Positions 50,519 through 59,197 of a stretch of DNA of 64,000 bases are shown here, piece by piece (position 1 is the stretch's first letter; each line of letters starts with the position of its first letter). The stretch covers positions 361,375 to 425,374 of the forward strand of contig NZ_FOIQ01000003.1 in assembly GCF_900110895.1 (NCBI RefSeq), read 5' to 3'. Under the pieces are notes generated by a model. The model was not told where the DNA came from. It saw only the letters and a list, made by a program, of their open reading frames with translations, and searched no databases. Made by a program: the position numbers and the translations under genes. The stretch is from Prevotella aff. ruminicola Tc2-24. GTDB lineage: Bacteria; Bacteroidota; Bacteroidia; Bacteroidales; Bacteroidaceae.

Positions 50519-51208
50519 CTATCCGTTCATCTTTGCCGTCATCGCCTCGATCATACGGGCATAAATCTTATTGAGCTCTGCGATCTGGGATGCCATCTTA
50601 CGGGTCTGCTCATTAACCTCGTCGATGGTGCCAATCTGTGAACTGGCACTCTTCAGCTGCATCTCATAGACCTTACTGATACCTGTCAACGTACGGTTCA
50701 GATTCTCCATCTCCTCAGAGTCCTGTGTCAGTCGTTCACTCTGTGTCGACACTTTTGAGAGCATCTCCGTCAGTCGTTTCAACTCATCCACATAATGAGA
50801 TGTTGCTTCCTCCATATCCGGACTCACGACCGGTATACCGCATGTGCCAGTGGCCACTACTGGTCCCGTAGCCTTGGACTCCACAGGGGTAGCAACCACC
50901 GCAGCATTAACAGATATTGGCTCTGCGGTATCCTTACCAATCTTCATATGAGTATCCAGATCCATGCCGTCGGTCGTCTTATCAAAGGGACGGTCAAAGG
51001 CTGAGATGAAGAACACAAACACCTCTGTTCCCATGCCAAGGAACAGGAAGAAGTTTGCTCCCGGAAGATGGGTCAACTTAAAGAGCGTACCAAGAATCAC
51101 GATTGCAGCACCCCAACTATAGGCATAATTCAGGAACGTCTGCCCCGGCACGCTGTCCATCCACTTTTGTAAGCGATAGACGAAATTATATTTACTATAT
51201 GTAGTCAT
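50519..51208 (-). CDS. porL: Type IX secretion motor protein PorL/GldL
   Basis: 229-residue inner-membrane stator of the type IX motor. Two membrane helices (about 30-48 and 53-70): WGAAIVILGTLFKLTHLPG and FFLFLGMGTEVFVFFISAFD, with a membrane Glu62 at the place thought to be used for proton passage. The cytosolic C-terminal part (about 130-229) is coiled coil. Stop is 3 nt before porM, showing coupling. Confidence 0.96.
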   Translation of the reverse strand: MTTYSKYNFVYRLQKWMDSVPGQTFLNYAYSWGAAIVILGTLFKLTHLPGANFFLFLGMGTEVFVFFISAFDRPFDKTTDGMDLDTHMKIGKDTAEPISVNAAVVATPVESKATGPVVATGTCGIPVVSPDMEEATSHYVDELKRLTEMLSKVSTQSERLTQDSEEMENLNRTLTGISKVYEMQLKSASSQIGTIDEVNEQTRKMASQIAELNKIYARMIEAMTAKMNG

Positions 51209-51244
51209 CGGAACAAAAACTATTTATTATTTTCCCGTTAATGA

Positions 51245-52681
51245 TTATTTCTTCTTGCGTTTGGTCTGCTTCGCCTTCTCACTGGTTGTATTGGCGAGAC
51301 TGCGCACACATCGGAAGCCGATATATGATCGCGGCTGGTTCTGGTACTCTGACGAACGCCAGGCTGAGCGGATATACGACTCAGGGTCTTTCCAGGAACC
51401 ACCACGCACACTCTTTCTCTTCAGACGATACGGATCCTCCAGTGCCGCATTGTATTTCAACTGCGGATTGATATCATTCATCGCCTCGACACCTGCCTCG
51501 GTATAAATGGTGCTTGTCCACTCCGCCACATTGCCTGCCATGTCATAAAGTCCATTGGAGTTGGCAGCATAGATACCCACCTTACTGGTGATCAGGTTTC
51601 CATCCTTGGTGTAGTTTCCGTCGTCGGGCTTAAAATTGGCAAAGTAGCATCCCTTACCACTGGCCACATCCTCATTGTCCCACGGGAACTCATTCTGATC
51701 CTTTCCACGGGCCGCATACTCCCATTCGGCCTCTGTCGGCAATCGATAGCGTTGTACGTATCTTGCCGCCGGCCCCAGTCCCTTCAACAGATACTCTGTA
51801 CGCCAAGCACAATAGGCATTCGCCTGTTCCCAAGTGACCCCCACAACTGGATAGTCGTTATAGGCAGGATTAGAGAAATAATAGCGCAAATACATCTCAT
51901 TGTCGGCATTAGGAAAATCGTTGACCCAACAGGTCGTATCTGGAAATACATTGACGATATAGGTGTTCAGGAAATCCCACGGTCCCGACAACTGACGGTT
52001 GATGGTCTCACGAATGATACGTCCCTCATCATCGACATAAGCTGTATCTTTGGATATCCACACCTGTTGTTCCGGATCCACTGTGATATCCGTGTTCAGG
52101 TTACGCTCCTGCGGATCTAGACGGTTACGACGAAGGGCAGCTGCGGTATAATCGTAGATCTCATAGCGGTAGTTCAACTGACGATAGTCGAGCATTTTGT
52201 CGCCGGTCACTGGATTCGTCACATACATCGCATCAATGATCTCCTGTTCATCCTCGTTCGGCTTACGGGGCAAAGGTTTCTTCCAGTTCAAGCGCGAACC
52301 AATCTCCTCACCATCGCGATCTGTCCTGACGGTCTTGTAGGTCTCGTCAATCTCGGCCAGCCGCTCACGAAGGATGGAGTCACGCACATAGTTTACGAAC
52401 TGACGGTATTTCGAGTTCGTCACCTCCGTCTCATCCATCCAGAAGCCTTCCACAGAGATGTCACGCAACGGGGTCTTCTTACCCCAAAGTGTATCCTGCT
52501 TCTCAATACCCATCTTCAGATGTCCACGTTTCACCAGCGTCATCCCATATGGAGTCGGCTCCGCGAAGGCTCTACCACTCGTACCCGTTACTTCTCCGCC
52601 GCCACCCGACATGGCTATCTTACCACCATAGCAACCAGTCAGAAGTAGCAGACCTGCAAGACAAATTATTCCTCGTCTCAT
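51245..52681 (-). CDS. porK: Type IX secretion lipoprotein PorK/GldK
   Basis: 478-residue lipoprotein; lipobox LLLLTGC with Cys17 to be lipidated. The bulk (about 45-460) is a formylglycine-generating-enzyme-type fold without the catalytic role: GFWMDETEVTNSKYRQFVNY, WEYAARGKDQNEFPWDNED, LYDMAGNVAEWTSTIYTEAG, SVRGGSWKDPESYIRSAWRS, IGFRCVRSLAN. With PorN it forms the outer-membrane-linked ring. C-terminal Lys-rich tail. Lies between porP and porL (37-nt gap). Confidence 0.96.
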   Translation of the reverse strand: MRRGIICLAGLLLLTGCYGGKIAMSGGGGEVTGTSGRAFAEPTPYGMTLVKRGHLKMGIEKQDTLWGKKTPLRDISVEGFWMDETEVTNSKYRQFVNYVRDSILRERLAEIDETYKTVRTDRDGEEIGSRLNWKKPLPRKPNEDEQEIIDAMYVTNPVTGDKMLDYRQLNYRYEIYDYTAAALRRNRLDPQERNLNTDITVDPEQQVWISKDTAYVDDEGRIIRETINRQLSGPWDFLNTYIVNVFPDTTCWVNDFPNADNEMYLRYYFSNPAYNDYPVVGVTWEQANAYCAWRTEYLLKGLGPAARYVQRYRLPTEAEWEYAARGKDQNEFPWDNEDVASGKGCYFANFKPDDGNYTKDGNLITSKVGIYAANSNGLYDMAGNVAEWTSTIYTEAGVEAMNDINPQLKYNAALEDPYRLKRKSVRGGSWKDPESYIRSAWRSSEYQNQPRSYIGFRCVRSLANTTSEKAKQTKRKKK

Positions 52682-52715
52682 ATCTCTTTCTTGATTGTTT
52701 TCACCTTATATATTA

Positions 52716-53651
52716 TTATAGAAACCTGACACTCTTATGTAGGTTTCGCCCTTTCTTAAACAAATCCAACTCGGTCTGATAACCGATGAAGAGTTCGTGG
52801 CTTCCATGGATGAAACTAATAGCAGAGGTATATACCTCATAACTATATCCGACACGGATACCACGGATATCTCCTCCCAATTGGAGCGTCACAGAACGGG
52901 TTGGACTATACGACAGTCCTGCATACATGACCCTTTTCTCATGGGTGTACATCAGACGACCCGAGATATCTGCCCGCCAGTCTACCCCATCTGTTCGTCC
53001 CAGAAGGGAGGTGTGTATGGATAAAAACGGATGACTCAAACGAATATTGTATCCACCGCTCAAATAATATGTAGGAGAGATATCCAACTCATTGGTCTCA
53101 CCCAAGTCCACTTGCGGTGAGTTCAGGTGCATAGCCGAGACACCGACATACCAGTCATGACACCTGTAATAGGCACCTATACCCACGTCAACACTCGACC
53201 CGTCAACCGACGACGATGTAAATGCCGGGTCATCGGCATCATCCAGATCTAGTCTTGAACCGTCGAAATGCTCACTAAGCATACCAGCCTGAGCACCAAG
53301 ACTAAATGTTCCACCCCACATACGGGATTGCCAAGCATACTGTAGGGCAACACGTTTATGCGTAAACAGTCCTATGGCATCATTCAAAAGCTGTACCCCT
53401 ACCCCATGATGGGTACCAAAAATATAAATCGGCATGTCAACCGATGCATACATCGTATTCGGATGATGATCAAAACCGGCCAACTGGATGGCATAAACTG
53501 CTACTGCGTTCAGTTTGACCTCCTTTCCCACTGTAGCCGGATTAAACGACGGCTCCATCGCCCAATAATGGGAGAAAGCCGCATCATACTGTGCCATCAA
53601 ACGGACCGAAAGCGACAGTACTATTAGTAATATACCATAACGTCTCAACAC
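52716..53651 (-). CDS. porP: Type IX secretion outer membrane protein PorP/SprF
   Basis: 311-residue outer-membrane protein needed for T9SS cargo such as adhesins to reach the surface. Signal peptide reads LRRYGILLIVLSLSVRLMAQ; no ATG precedes it, so the start is GTG at 53651 or TTG at 53648. Family core: DAAFSHYWAMEPSFNPATVG, AYAIQLAGFDHHPNTMYASV (in part), GVGVQLLNDAIGLFTHKRVA, and repeating amphipathic strands, ending ELFIGYQTELDLFKKGRNLH. First gene of porPKLMN; 35-nt gap to porK. Confidence 0.93.
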   Translation of the reverse strand: MLRRYGILLIVLSLSVRLMAQYDAAFSHYWAMEPSFNPATVGKEVKLNAVAVYAIQLAGFDHHPNTMYASVDMPIYIFGTHHGVGVQLLNDAIGLFTHKRVALQYAWQSRMWGGTFSLGAQAGMLSEHFDGSRLDLDDADDPAFTSSSVDGSSVDVGIGAYYRCHDWYVGVSAMHLNSPQVDLGETNELDISPTYYLSGGYNIRLSHPFLSIHTSLLGRTDGVDWRADISGRLMYTHEKRVMYAGLSYSPTRSVTLQLGGDIRGIRVGYSYEVYTSAISFIHGSHELFIGYQTELDLFKKGRNLHKSVRFL

Positions 53652-53786
53652 CTTCTCTATAACGTACTATTAGGCTTCTTTATTGCATACTACCATATTG
53701 CACATGCGTTTTTTCGCCAGTCGTCCCGATTCTGGACATCAAGACTTCTCTCTTTTTTATATTTTTTTTAGATATTAGCATTAGCA

Positions 53787-53888
53787 GTTTTGGGAATATT
53801 TTGTATCTTTGCAAACGGTTGATGTTTCCCAAAACGGGAAACTTTTCCAAAACTAAAAACCAAAAAGTTTCCCAAAACGGAGAACTTT
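53787..53888. repeat. 22-bp-period repeats in the nrdD promoter and leader
   Basis: Units GTTTCCCAAAACGG (53824-53845 and 53867-53888, 20 of 22 identical) are spaced 43 bp apart, with a degenerate middle unit at about 53846-53866. An inverted unit (TTTTGGGAATAT) lies just upstream, at 53789-53800, next to the -7 box. The first unit also forms a GTTTCCC/GGGAAAC hairpin. Confidence 0.7.
53804..53811 (+). promoter_or_regulatory. -7 box of the nrdD promoter
   Basis: TATCTTTG followed by the repeat-bearing leader of about 100 nt. It shares a 265-nt gap with the start of porP on the other strand, where I find no clear TAnnTTTG box. Confidence 0.7.
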
Positions 53889-53916
53889 ATAGGAGAGAGA
53901 ACGACAATTATTAACG

Positions 53917-56022
53917 ATGATACACATGGAAATGAAAAACTTTACCATCACGAAAAGAGACGGATCGAAAGATCAATTCTCTTTGGACAAGATTATGAAT
54001 GCCATTGTCAAGGCATTCGACAGTGTGGACTGCCCCGCAGATCTAGGAACCATCTCCAAGATCCTCAGTCACCTGGACATCCACGACGATATCACGGTGG
54101 AAAACATCCAGAATCAGGTAGAAGAGGCGCTGATGCGCGAAGGCTATTATCAGGTAGCCAAATCGTTTATGCTCTATCGTCAAGCTCACTCTGAAGATCG
54201 CGAAACACTGGCAAAGTTACAATTCCTGTCAGAATACTGCGATTCTGTGAACGCTGCGACTGGATCGAAATACGACGCTAACGCTAACGTGGAGCACAAG
54301 AATATCGCGACCCTTATCGGAGAGTTACCGAAGTCAAACTTCATCCGTTTGAATCGTCGACTGCTCACCGACCGTATCAAAAAGATGTACGGCAAGCATT
54401 TAGCCGACGAATATATCGACAAACTGACACATCATTATATATACAAGAACGACGAGACGAGTCTTGCCAACTATTGTGCCTCGATCACCATGTACCCATG
54501 GCTTATTGGTGGCACCACCAGCATCGGTGGCAACTCGACGGCTCCAACCAACCTAAAGTCGTTTGCCGGTGGTTTCGTCAACATGGTGTTCATGGTTAGT
54601 TCCATGCTCTCTGGTGCCTGCGCTACTCCAGAGTTTCTGATGTATATGAACTACTTCATCGGCAAAGAGTATGGACTGGACTATTGGAAGCGCCCTAACG
54701 ATCAGGCAGACCTTAGTCTGAAGAAGCGTTCCATTGACAAAGTAATCACCGACTATTTCGAGCAGATTGTCTATACATTAAACCAACCGACAGGTGCTCG
54801 TAACTATCAGGCCGTCTTCTGGAACATTGCCTATTACGACAAGTATTATTTCGAAAGCATCTTCGGCGACTTCTACTTCCCCGATGGTTCCAAGCCCGAC
54901 TGGGATGGTCTGTCTTGGCTGCAGAAACGCTTTATGAAGTGGTTCAACCACGAACGTACAAAGACACTGCTAACCTTCCCTGTGGAGACGATGGCACTGC
55001 TGACCGACGAGAACGGCGAATGCAAAGACCCGGAATGGGGCGACTTCACGGCAGAAATGTATAGCGAAGGACACTCGTTCTTTACCTATATGAGTAATAA
55101 TGCCGACTCACTGAGTTCCTGCTGTCGTCTGCGTAACGAAATCACGGACAATGGCTTCAGCTACACCCTCGGTGCCGGAGGCGTGTCTACGGGTTCTAAA
55201 AGCGTGCTCACCATCAACCTGAACCGCTGCATCCAATATGCGGTAAACCATGAGATTGATTACTTAGAATACCTGGGCACCATCATCGATCTTTGTCACA
55301 AAGTACAACTCGCCTATAACGAGAACCTGAAGGAACTACAGGCTCACGGGATGTTGCCGCTGTTTGATGCGGGCTATATCAACATCAACCGTCAATACCT
55401 GACCATCGGCATCAACGGACTGGTGGAGGCAGCTGAGTTCATGGGACTGAAGATCACCCCGAACGATGACTATCTACACTTCGTACAAGGCATCCTCGGG
55501 CTCATTGAGAAGTACAACAAGCAGTACCGCACAAAAGAGGTGATGTTCAACTGCGAGATGATTCCTGCCGAGAATGTCGGTGTAAAACATGCCAAGTGGG
55601 ATCGCGAGGACGGCTACTTCGTACCACGTGACTGCTACAACAGCTATTTCTATGTGGTGGAAGACGACTCACTCACTATCATCGATAAGTTCAAGCTCCA
55701 CGGAGCACCTTATATCGAGCACCTGACAGGTGGTTCTGCCCTACACATGAACCTGGATGAACACCTTTCAAAAGAGCAGTATGCGCATCTGCTGAAGGTC
55801 GCTGCCAAAGAGGGATGCAACTACTTCACTTTCAATATTCCCAACACCGTCTGCAACGATTGCGGGCATATCGATAAGCGCTATCTGAAAGAGTGTCCGC
55901 ACTGTCACTCAAAGAATGTGGACTACATGACACGAATTATCGGCTATCTGAAACGTGTCAGCAACTTCTCACAGGCTCGTCAGGAGGAGGCCTCACGCAG
56001 GTTCTACGCACACGCAGAATAG
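53917..56022 (+). CDS. nrdD: Anaerobic ribonucleoside-triphosphate reductase
   Basis: Class III ribonucleotide reductase, a glycyl radical enzyme making dNTPs without oxygen. 701 residues: N-terminal ATP-cone (about 3-95; ITKRDGSKDQFSLDKIMNAI), catalytic barrel with SCCRLRNE, zinc site CNDC (646, 649) and CPHC (660, 663), and the radical Gly676 in RIIGYLKRV. An ATG at 53926 or 53932 is an alternative start. A purine-rich GGAGAG precedes the start by about 25 nt. Five bases upstream of nrdG. Confidence 0.97.
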   Translation: MIHMEMKNFTITKRDGSKDQFSLDKIMNAIVKAFDSVDCPADLGTISKILSHLDIHDDITVENIQNQVEEALMREGYYQVAKSFMLYRQAHSEDRETLAKLQFLSEYCDSVNAATGSKYDANANVEHKNIATLIGELPKSNFIRLNRRLLTDRIKKMYGKHLADEYIDKLTHHYIYKNDETSLANYCASITMYPWLIGGTTSIGGNSTAPTNLKSFAGGFVNMVFMVSSMLSGACATPEFLMYMNYFIGKEYGLDYWKRPNDQADLSLKKRSIDKVITDYFEQIVYTLNQPTGARNYQAVFWNIAYYDKYYFESIFGDFYFPDGSKPDWDGLSWLQKRFMKWFNHERTKTLLTFPVETMALLTDENGECKDPEWGDFTAEMYSEGHSFFTYMSNNADSLSSCCRLRNEITDNGFSYTLGAGGVSTGSKSVLTINLNRCIQYAVNHEIDYLEYLGTIIDLCHKVQLAYNENLKELQAHGMLPLFDAGYININRQYLTIGINGLVEAAEFMGLKITPNDDYLHFVQGILGLIEKYNKQYRTKEVMFNCEMIPAENVGVKHAKWDREDGYFVPRDCYNSYFYVVEDDSLTIIDKFKLHGAPYIEHLTGGSALHMNLDEHLSKEQYAHLLKVAAKEGCNYFTFNIPNTVCNDCGHIDKRYLKECPHCHSKNVDYMTRIIGYLKRVSNFSQARQEEASRRFYAHAE

Positions 56023-56027
56023 TCTGA

Positions 56028-56495
56028 ATGCTCAAATACGTCAATACAGGCATCGTATTTCAAGAGATTCCCGACGAAGTGACACTGGCAATTAATATCT
56101 CTAATTGCCCGTGTCACTGTCCGGGTTGTCATAGCCATTATCTATGGGAGGACATCGGGCAACCTCTGGATGCCAAAGCTATCGATGCGTTCGTCAAACA
56201 GTTTGGCGACGACATCACCTGTATCGCCTTCATGGGAGGCGATGCCGATCCTATGGAGGTTAACCTCCTGGCGAAATACATCCATGAAAAGCACCCCCTA
56301 TTCAAGGTTGCATGGTATAGTGGACGACTTCGGATCTCCCGCGAGATCAACAAGCACGACTTCGACTATATCAAAATCGGTCCATACATCCGTCATCTGG
56401 GACCACTGAAGAAGCCGACTACCAACCAACGACTTTACAAGCAAGATGAGGACGGTGAGTTCATTGATATCACCTCACGCTTCTGGAAGCGATAG
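56028..56495 (+). CDS. nrdG: Anaerobic ribonucleotide reductase activase
   Basis: 155-residue radical-SAM activase that creates the glycyl radical on NrdD. SAM cluster motif CPCHCPGC (Cys28, Cys32, Cys35 by count from the start) follows VTLAINISNC; FMGGDADPMEV is the GGE-like SAM-binding part. Short, with no ferredoxin insert, unlike the hypD activase. Five bases after the nrdD stop, same transcript. Confidence 0.96.
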   Translation: MLKYVNTGIVFQEIPDEVTLAINISNCPCHCPGCHSHYLWEDIGQPLDAKAIDAFVKQFGDDITCIAFMGGDADPMEVNLLAKYIHEKHPLFKVAWYSGRLRISREINKHDFDYIKIGPYIRHLGPLKKPTTNQRLYKQDEDGEFIDITSRFWKR

Positions 56496-56662
56496 ACTAA
56501 CCAACATATTAGACATCACTTCCACTATATTATATATATTAAATAGGTGTCATATCACCATAAAAGTGGATTCTATATTATTTCTCTAAAAAGTTTCAAT
56601 ATGGTGTAAGTTTTGGGTTTATCAGACGACTAATGGAGTAAACAACAGAAGAAAGAAAACAG

Positions 56663-57181
56663 ATGAAAGACTCAGCCATCGACCATGTCGCATCGCTCTG
56701 CGAGGAACAAGAACAAAGGTTCCTCGATCTCATACAACAACACAGGCAGATTATCTACAAGGTCTGCTTTATGTATGCCAACAACGATGAGGCTATCAGT
56801 GATCTCTATCAGGAAGCAGTACTGAATCTCTGGACGGCGTTCCCCCGGTTCCGTGGTGAGAGCAAAACCTCGACGTGGGTCTACCGGATTTGCGTGAACA
56901 CCTGTATCACCAACCTCCGCCAGACGAAGAGACGTCCTGATACGATTCCCCTGACGACATCGATGAATGAACTCTTCCCTGACACAGTAGAAAAGGAGCA
57001 ACTGCACGAACTATATACTCTTATCAACCGACTCGGCGAATTGGAACGCGCGCTTATTATGCTATGGCTGGACGAGAGGAGTTATGAGGAAATCGCAGAA
57101 ATACTTGATATTTCGGTCTCGAATGTAGGTGTCCGCATTAACCGTATCAAAACGAAGCTCAAGGTCATGTCGAACAATTAG
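56663..57181 (+). CDS. ECF-type RNA polymerase sigma factor
   Basis: 172-residue sigma-70 family protein of the extracytoplasmic-function type: region 2 (about 18-85: IIYKVCFMYANNDEAISDLY, then QEAVLNLWTAFPRFRGESK) and region 4 (about 115-170: LNRLGELERALIMLWLDERS-type start, YEEIAEILDISVSNVGVRIN). Target genes unknown; a self-controlled promoter in 56496-56662 is likely but not clear (TAAGTTTTG at 56607 is a weak candidate). It is followed 14 nt later by a membrane protein with the usual place of an anti-sigma factor. Confidence 0.92.
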   Translation: MKDSAIDHVASLCEEQEQRFLDLIQQHRQIIYKVCFMYANNDEAISDLYQEAVLNLWTAFPRFRGESKTSTWVYRICVNTCITNLRQTKRRPDTIPLTTSMNELFPDTVEKEQLHELYTLINRLGELERALIMLWLDERSYEEIAEILDISVSNVGVRINRIKTKLKVMSNN

Positions 57182-57195
57182 AATCAGAAACAGCA

Positions 57196-57771
57196 ATGGA
57201 TTTACAAGAACTGAAACAGAAATGGAATATACTTGATGAGCGGCTCTCAACAAGTGATGTATATAACCAGCCTATGCTCACAGAGATCATCAGACGTAAG
57301 AACAAGACCTCTTACAAAGAGATCCGCAATGGTGGTCTGATCAACCTCTTCACTGCACTTTTCTTTGCTGCAGTACTTGTCCCAATAATGCACGTCAAGG
57401 GAATCTGCCACGACACATCGTTCTACATCTTAGAGGGTGTCTGTCTTCTTTGTGTACTGATGGCAGTCTGTCGCCTCTGGATCATATCTCGCTTTAATGT
57501 GCTGAAATCACCACAGCACCAGCTCCACAACCTTATCAACTATAAACGGTGTTATGCCTATGAGACCGTTTTGGGCATTCCGCTTGCAGGCAGCGGTATC
57601 TTCTTATCAATCTTTTTTGAGAATGTCGCCTCGCCAACTGGTTATTTCTTCATCGTCCTCGGTATTCTTATGGGAATAAGCTGCGGATGGATGGGATGGA
57701 TAAAACACAAGACAACGATGCAGAGGATTGAGAAGAATTTAGAAGAGTTGAATGATTTTAAACAGAAATAG
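57196..57771 (+). CDS. Membrane protein, candidate anti-sigma factor
   Basis: 191 residues, no known domain. A charged N-terminal cytosolic helix (DLQELKQKWNILDERLSTSD; about 1-40) is followed by four membrane segments (about 48-68, 76-98, 122-140, 145-165) and a C-terminal charged helix (QRIEKNLEELNDF). This layout, and its place 14 nt behind the sigma gene, fit a membrane anti-sigma factor that holds the sigma through its N-terminal helix. No zinc-binding motif. Functional call is inference. Confidence 0.6.
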   Translation: MDLQELKQKWNILDERLSTSDVYNQPMLTEIIRRKNKTSYKEIRNGGLINLFTALFFAAVLVPIMHVKGICHDTSFYILEGVCLLCVLMAVCRLWIISRFNVLKSPQHQLHNLINYKRCYAYETVLGIPLAGSGIFLSIFFENVASPTGYFFIVLGILMGISCGWMGWIKHKTTMQRIEKNLEELNDFKQK

Positions 57772-57785
57772 AATGTTTTGAGGCC

Positions 57786-58634
57786 ATGAGAAAGATGCTA
57801 TTATTTTTCGTTCTGCTTGTATCGGCAGGCATAGGAAACGCAAGAGGAGAGATGATCGTCAAGGAAACCGGTGACAGCAACCGTGTACTAGTGATGATAC
57901 CTGGGTTTGCTTGTTCGGGAGATGTATGGGATGAGACGGCGGCGGCCCTCAGTCTTCAGTATCACTGTTTGCAATTGACCCTACCGGGTTTTGCGGGCGC
58001 TGTTCCAACAGAACAGCCTTCTTTCCAGAAGATGGAAGAACAGATTGTCGGTGAGTTGCTGAAGCGCCATATACAGAAAGCCTCGTTCATCGGTCATAGC
58101 ATGGGCGGAGGACTGGCGATGGCTATAGCTGCCGACTATCCAGAGATGGTCGAGAGCGTCTGCATCGTCGATGCCCTTCCCTGTCTGTCTGCGCTCTACA
58201 ACCCCGCATTCAAAGCCAATCCTGACAAAGACTACTCCGCAGAGGTCGAGAGATTCATGTCGATGGATGATGAGCAGTATAAACGGACGCAACAGATGGG
58301 AGCAGCTACACAAACATGCAGTCCGGAAAGAATCCCAACCATCTTGGATTGGGTCGCAAAAACAGATCGACGGACATACATTAGCATGTACCACAGCTAT
58401 AGCAATACCGACCTACGCGAAACCCTCAATAGGGTCCAGACAAAAATGCTTGTATTACTTGAGCCACAGTTCCGAGGTATCGAGAACACGGTCAGACACC
58501 AATTCGCAGGAAAAAAGGACACAGAGATTCACTTTGCATCGAAAGGTCTTCATTTCATCATGTACGATGATTGGGATTGGTACATCAACCATATTATGAG
58601 TTTCTTTAACTACCACGTGGATAAAGCTGTCTAA
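57786..58634 (+). CDS. Exported alpha/beta hydrolase
   Basis: 282 residues with a signal peptide (MRKMLLFFVLLVSAGIGNA) and an alpha/beta-hydrolase fold: oxyanion-side GFACSGDVW (about residues 38-46), nucleophile elbow GHSMGG (Ser in about residue 103), acid residue region LLEPQF and catalytic His in GLHFIM (about 262). Substrate unknown. Fourteen nt after the membrane protein, so probably one transcript with the sigma factor; the sigma may control it. Confidence 0.85.
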   Translation: MRKMLLFFVLLVSAGIGNARGEMIVKETGDSNRVLVMIPGFACSGDVWDETAAALSLQYHCLQLTLPGFAGAVPTEQPSFQKMEEQIVGELLKRHIQKASFIGHSMGGGLAMAIAADYPEMVESVCIVDALPCLSALYNPAFKANPDKDYSAEVERFMSMDDEQYKRTQQMGAATQTCSPERIPTILDWVAKTDRRTYISMYHSYSNTDLRETLNRVQTKMLVLLEPQFRGIENTVRHQFAGKKDTEIHFASKGLHFIMYDDWDWYINHIMSFFNYHVDKAV

Positions 58635-58710
58635 GGTATATGTGCAAACGACTTGTTCTCATTACTAATACAACAAATCGGCATCTTAATGAAATCTCCC
58701 GTTCATTATA

Positions 58711-58741
58711 TTGTGGTATTGCAGATTATTTATTACCTTTG
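58711..58741 (+). promoter_or_regulatory. Promoter of the 37-residue peptide gene
   Basis: TACCTTTG (58734-58741) preceded by TTG (58711-58713) about 20 nt upstream. Leader of about 25 nt. Confidence 0.7.
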
Positions 58742-58770
58742 CAAGTAGCCAATAACTTTTAAAAGACAAT

Positions 58771-58884
58771 ATGGAAAAGAAAACGTATAAAAAACCTTCG
58801 ATGAAAGTGCTGCTGTTAGAACTACAGTCCGCGATGCTAGTAAGTAGCGACGAGTATTATTATCAAGGTGCCCCGGACGATTGA
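58771..58884 (+). CDS. 37-residue small protein
   Basis: ATG at 58771 to TGA at 58882: MEKKTYKKPSMKVLLLELQS then AMLVSSDEYYYQGAPDD. The pattern Lys-rich start, KPSMKV, Leu-rich centre, small Ser/Asp-rich acidic tail resembles many tiny unnamed proteins I recall from Prevotella and Bacteroides, each on its own. It has its own promoter and a very strong terminator, so it is likely a real gene. Function unknown; no signal peptide or membrane helix. Confidence 0.8.
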   Translation: MEKKTYKKPSMKVLLLELQSAMLVSSDEYYYQGAPDD

Positions 58885-58950
58885 CTAAGAGCAAAGTCCA
58901 AGGAATCTCCTTGTATATGCTTCTTTCGTCTCTTGACTTACACTACCTAC

Positions 58951-58996
58951 AAAAAGACAAGCGATGAAACATTAGAGAATCATCGCTTGTCTTTTT
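58951..58996 (+). terminator. Terminator after the small peptide gene
   Basis: Perfect 17-bp stem (58951-58967 with 58980-58996), 12-nt loop, with A5 at the left base and T6 at the right. Can also work on the opposite strand. Between it and the gene lie 66 nt with nothing seen. Confidence 0.95.
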
Positions 58997-59059
58997 TCTC
59001 TTCTTTTCACCCTTCAAATGTTAAATATTGCATTTGCATGAATAATTTCTTCTATAATA

Positions 59060-59091
59060 TTTGGTTTATATTATAAACTTGTTTATCTTTG
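59060..59091 (+). promoter_or_regulatory. Promoter of the membrane protein/winged-helix pair
   Basis: TTTG (59060-59063), 20 nt, TATCTTTG (59084-59091): a perfect match to the phylum's promoter. Leader of about 100 nt before the start at 59198. Confidence 0.85.
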
Positions 59092-59197
59092 CACCGTGAT
59101 TCGAACACATAAGGTCGAGACCAGTCTTTCTGCAGGAGCCTGGGCGAGACCGGAGAACAAGTAAACTAAGTCTGTAACATCAAACAACGTAAAGACA

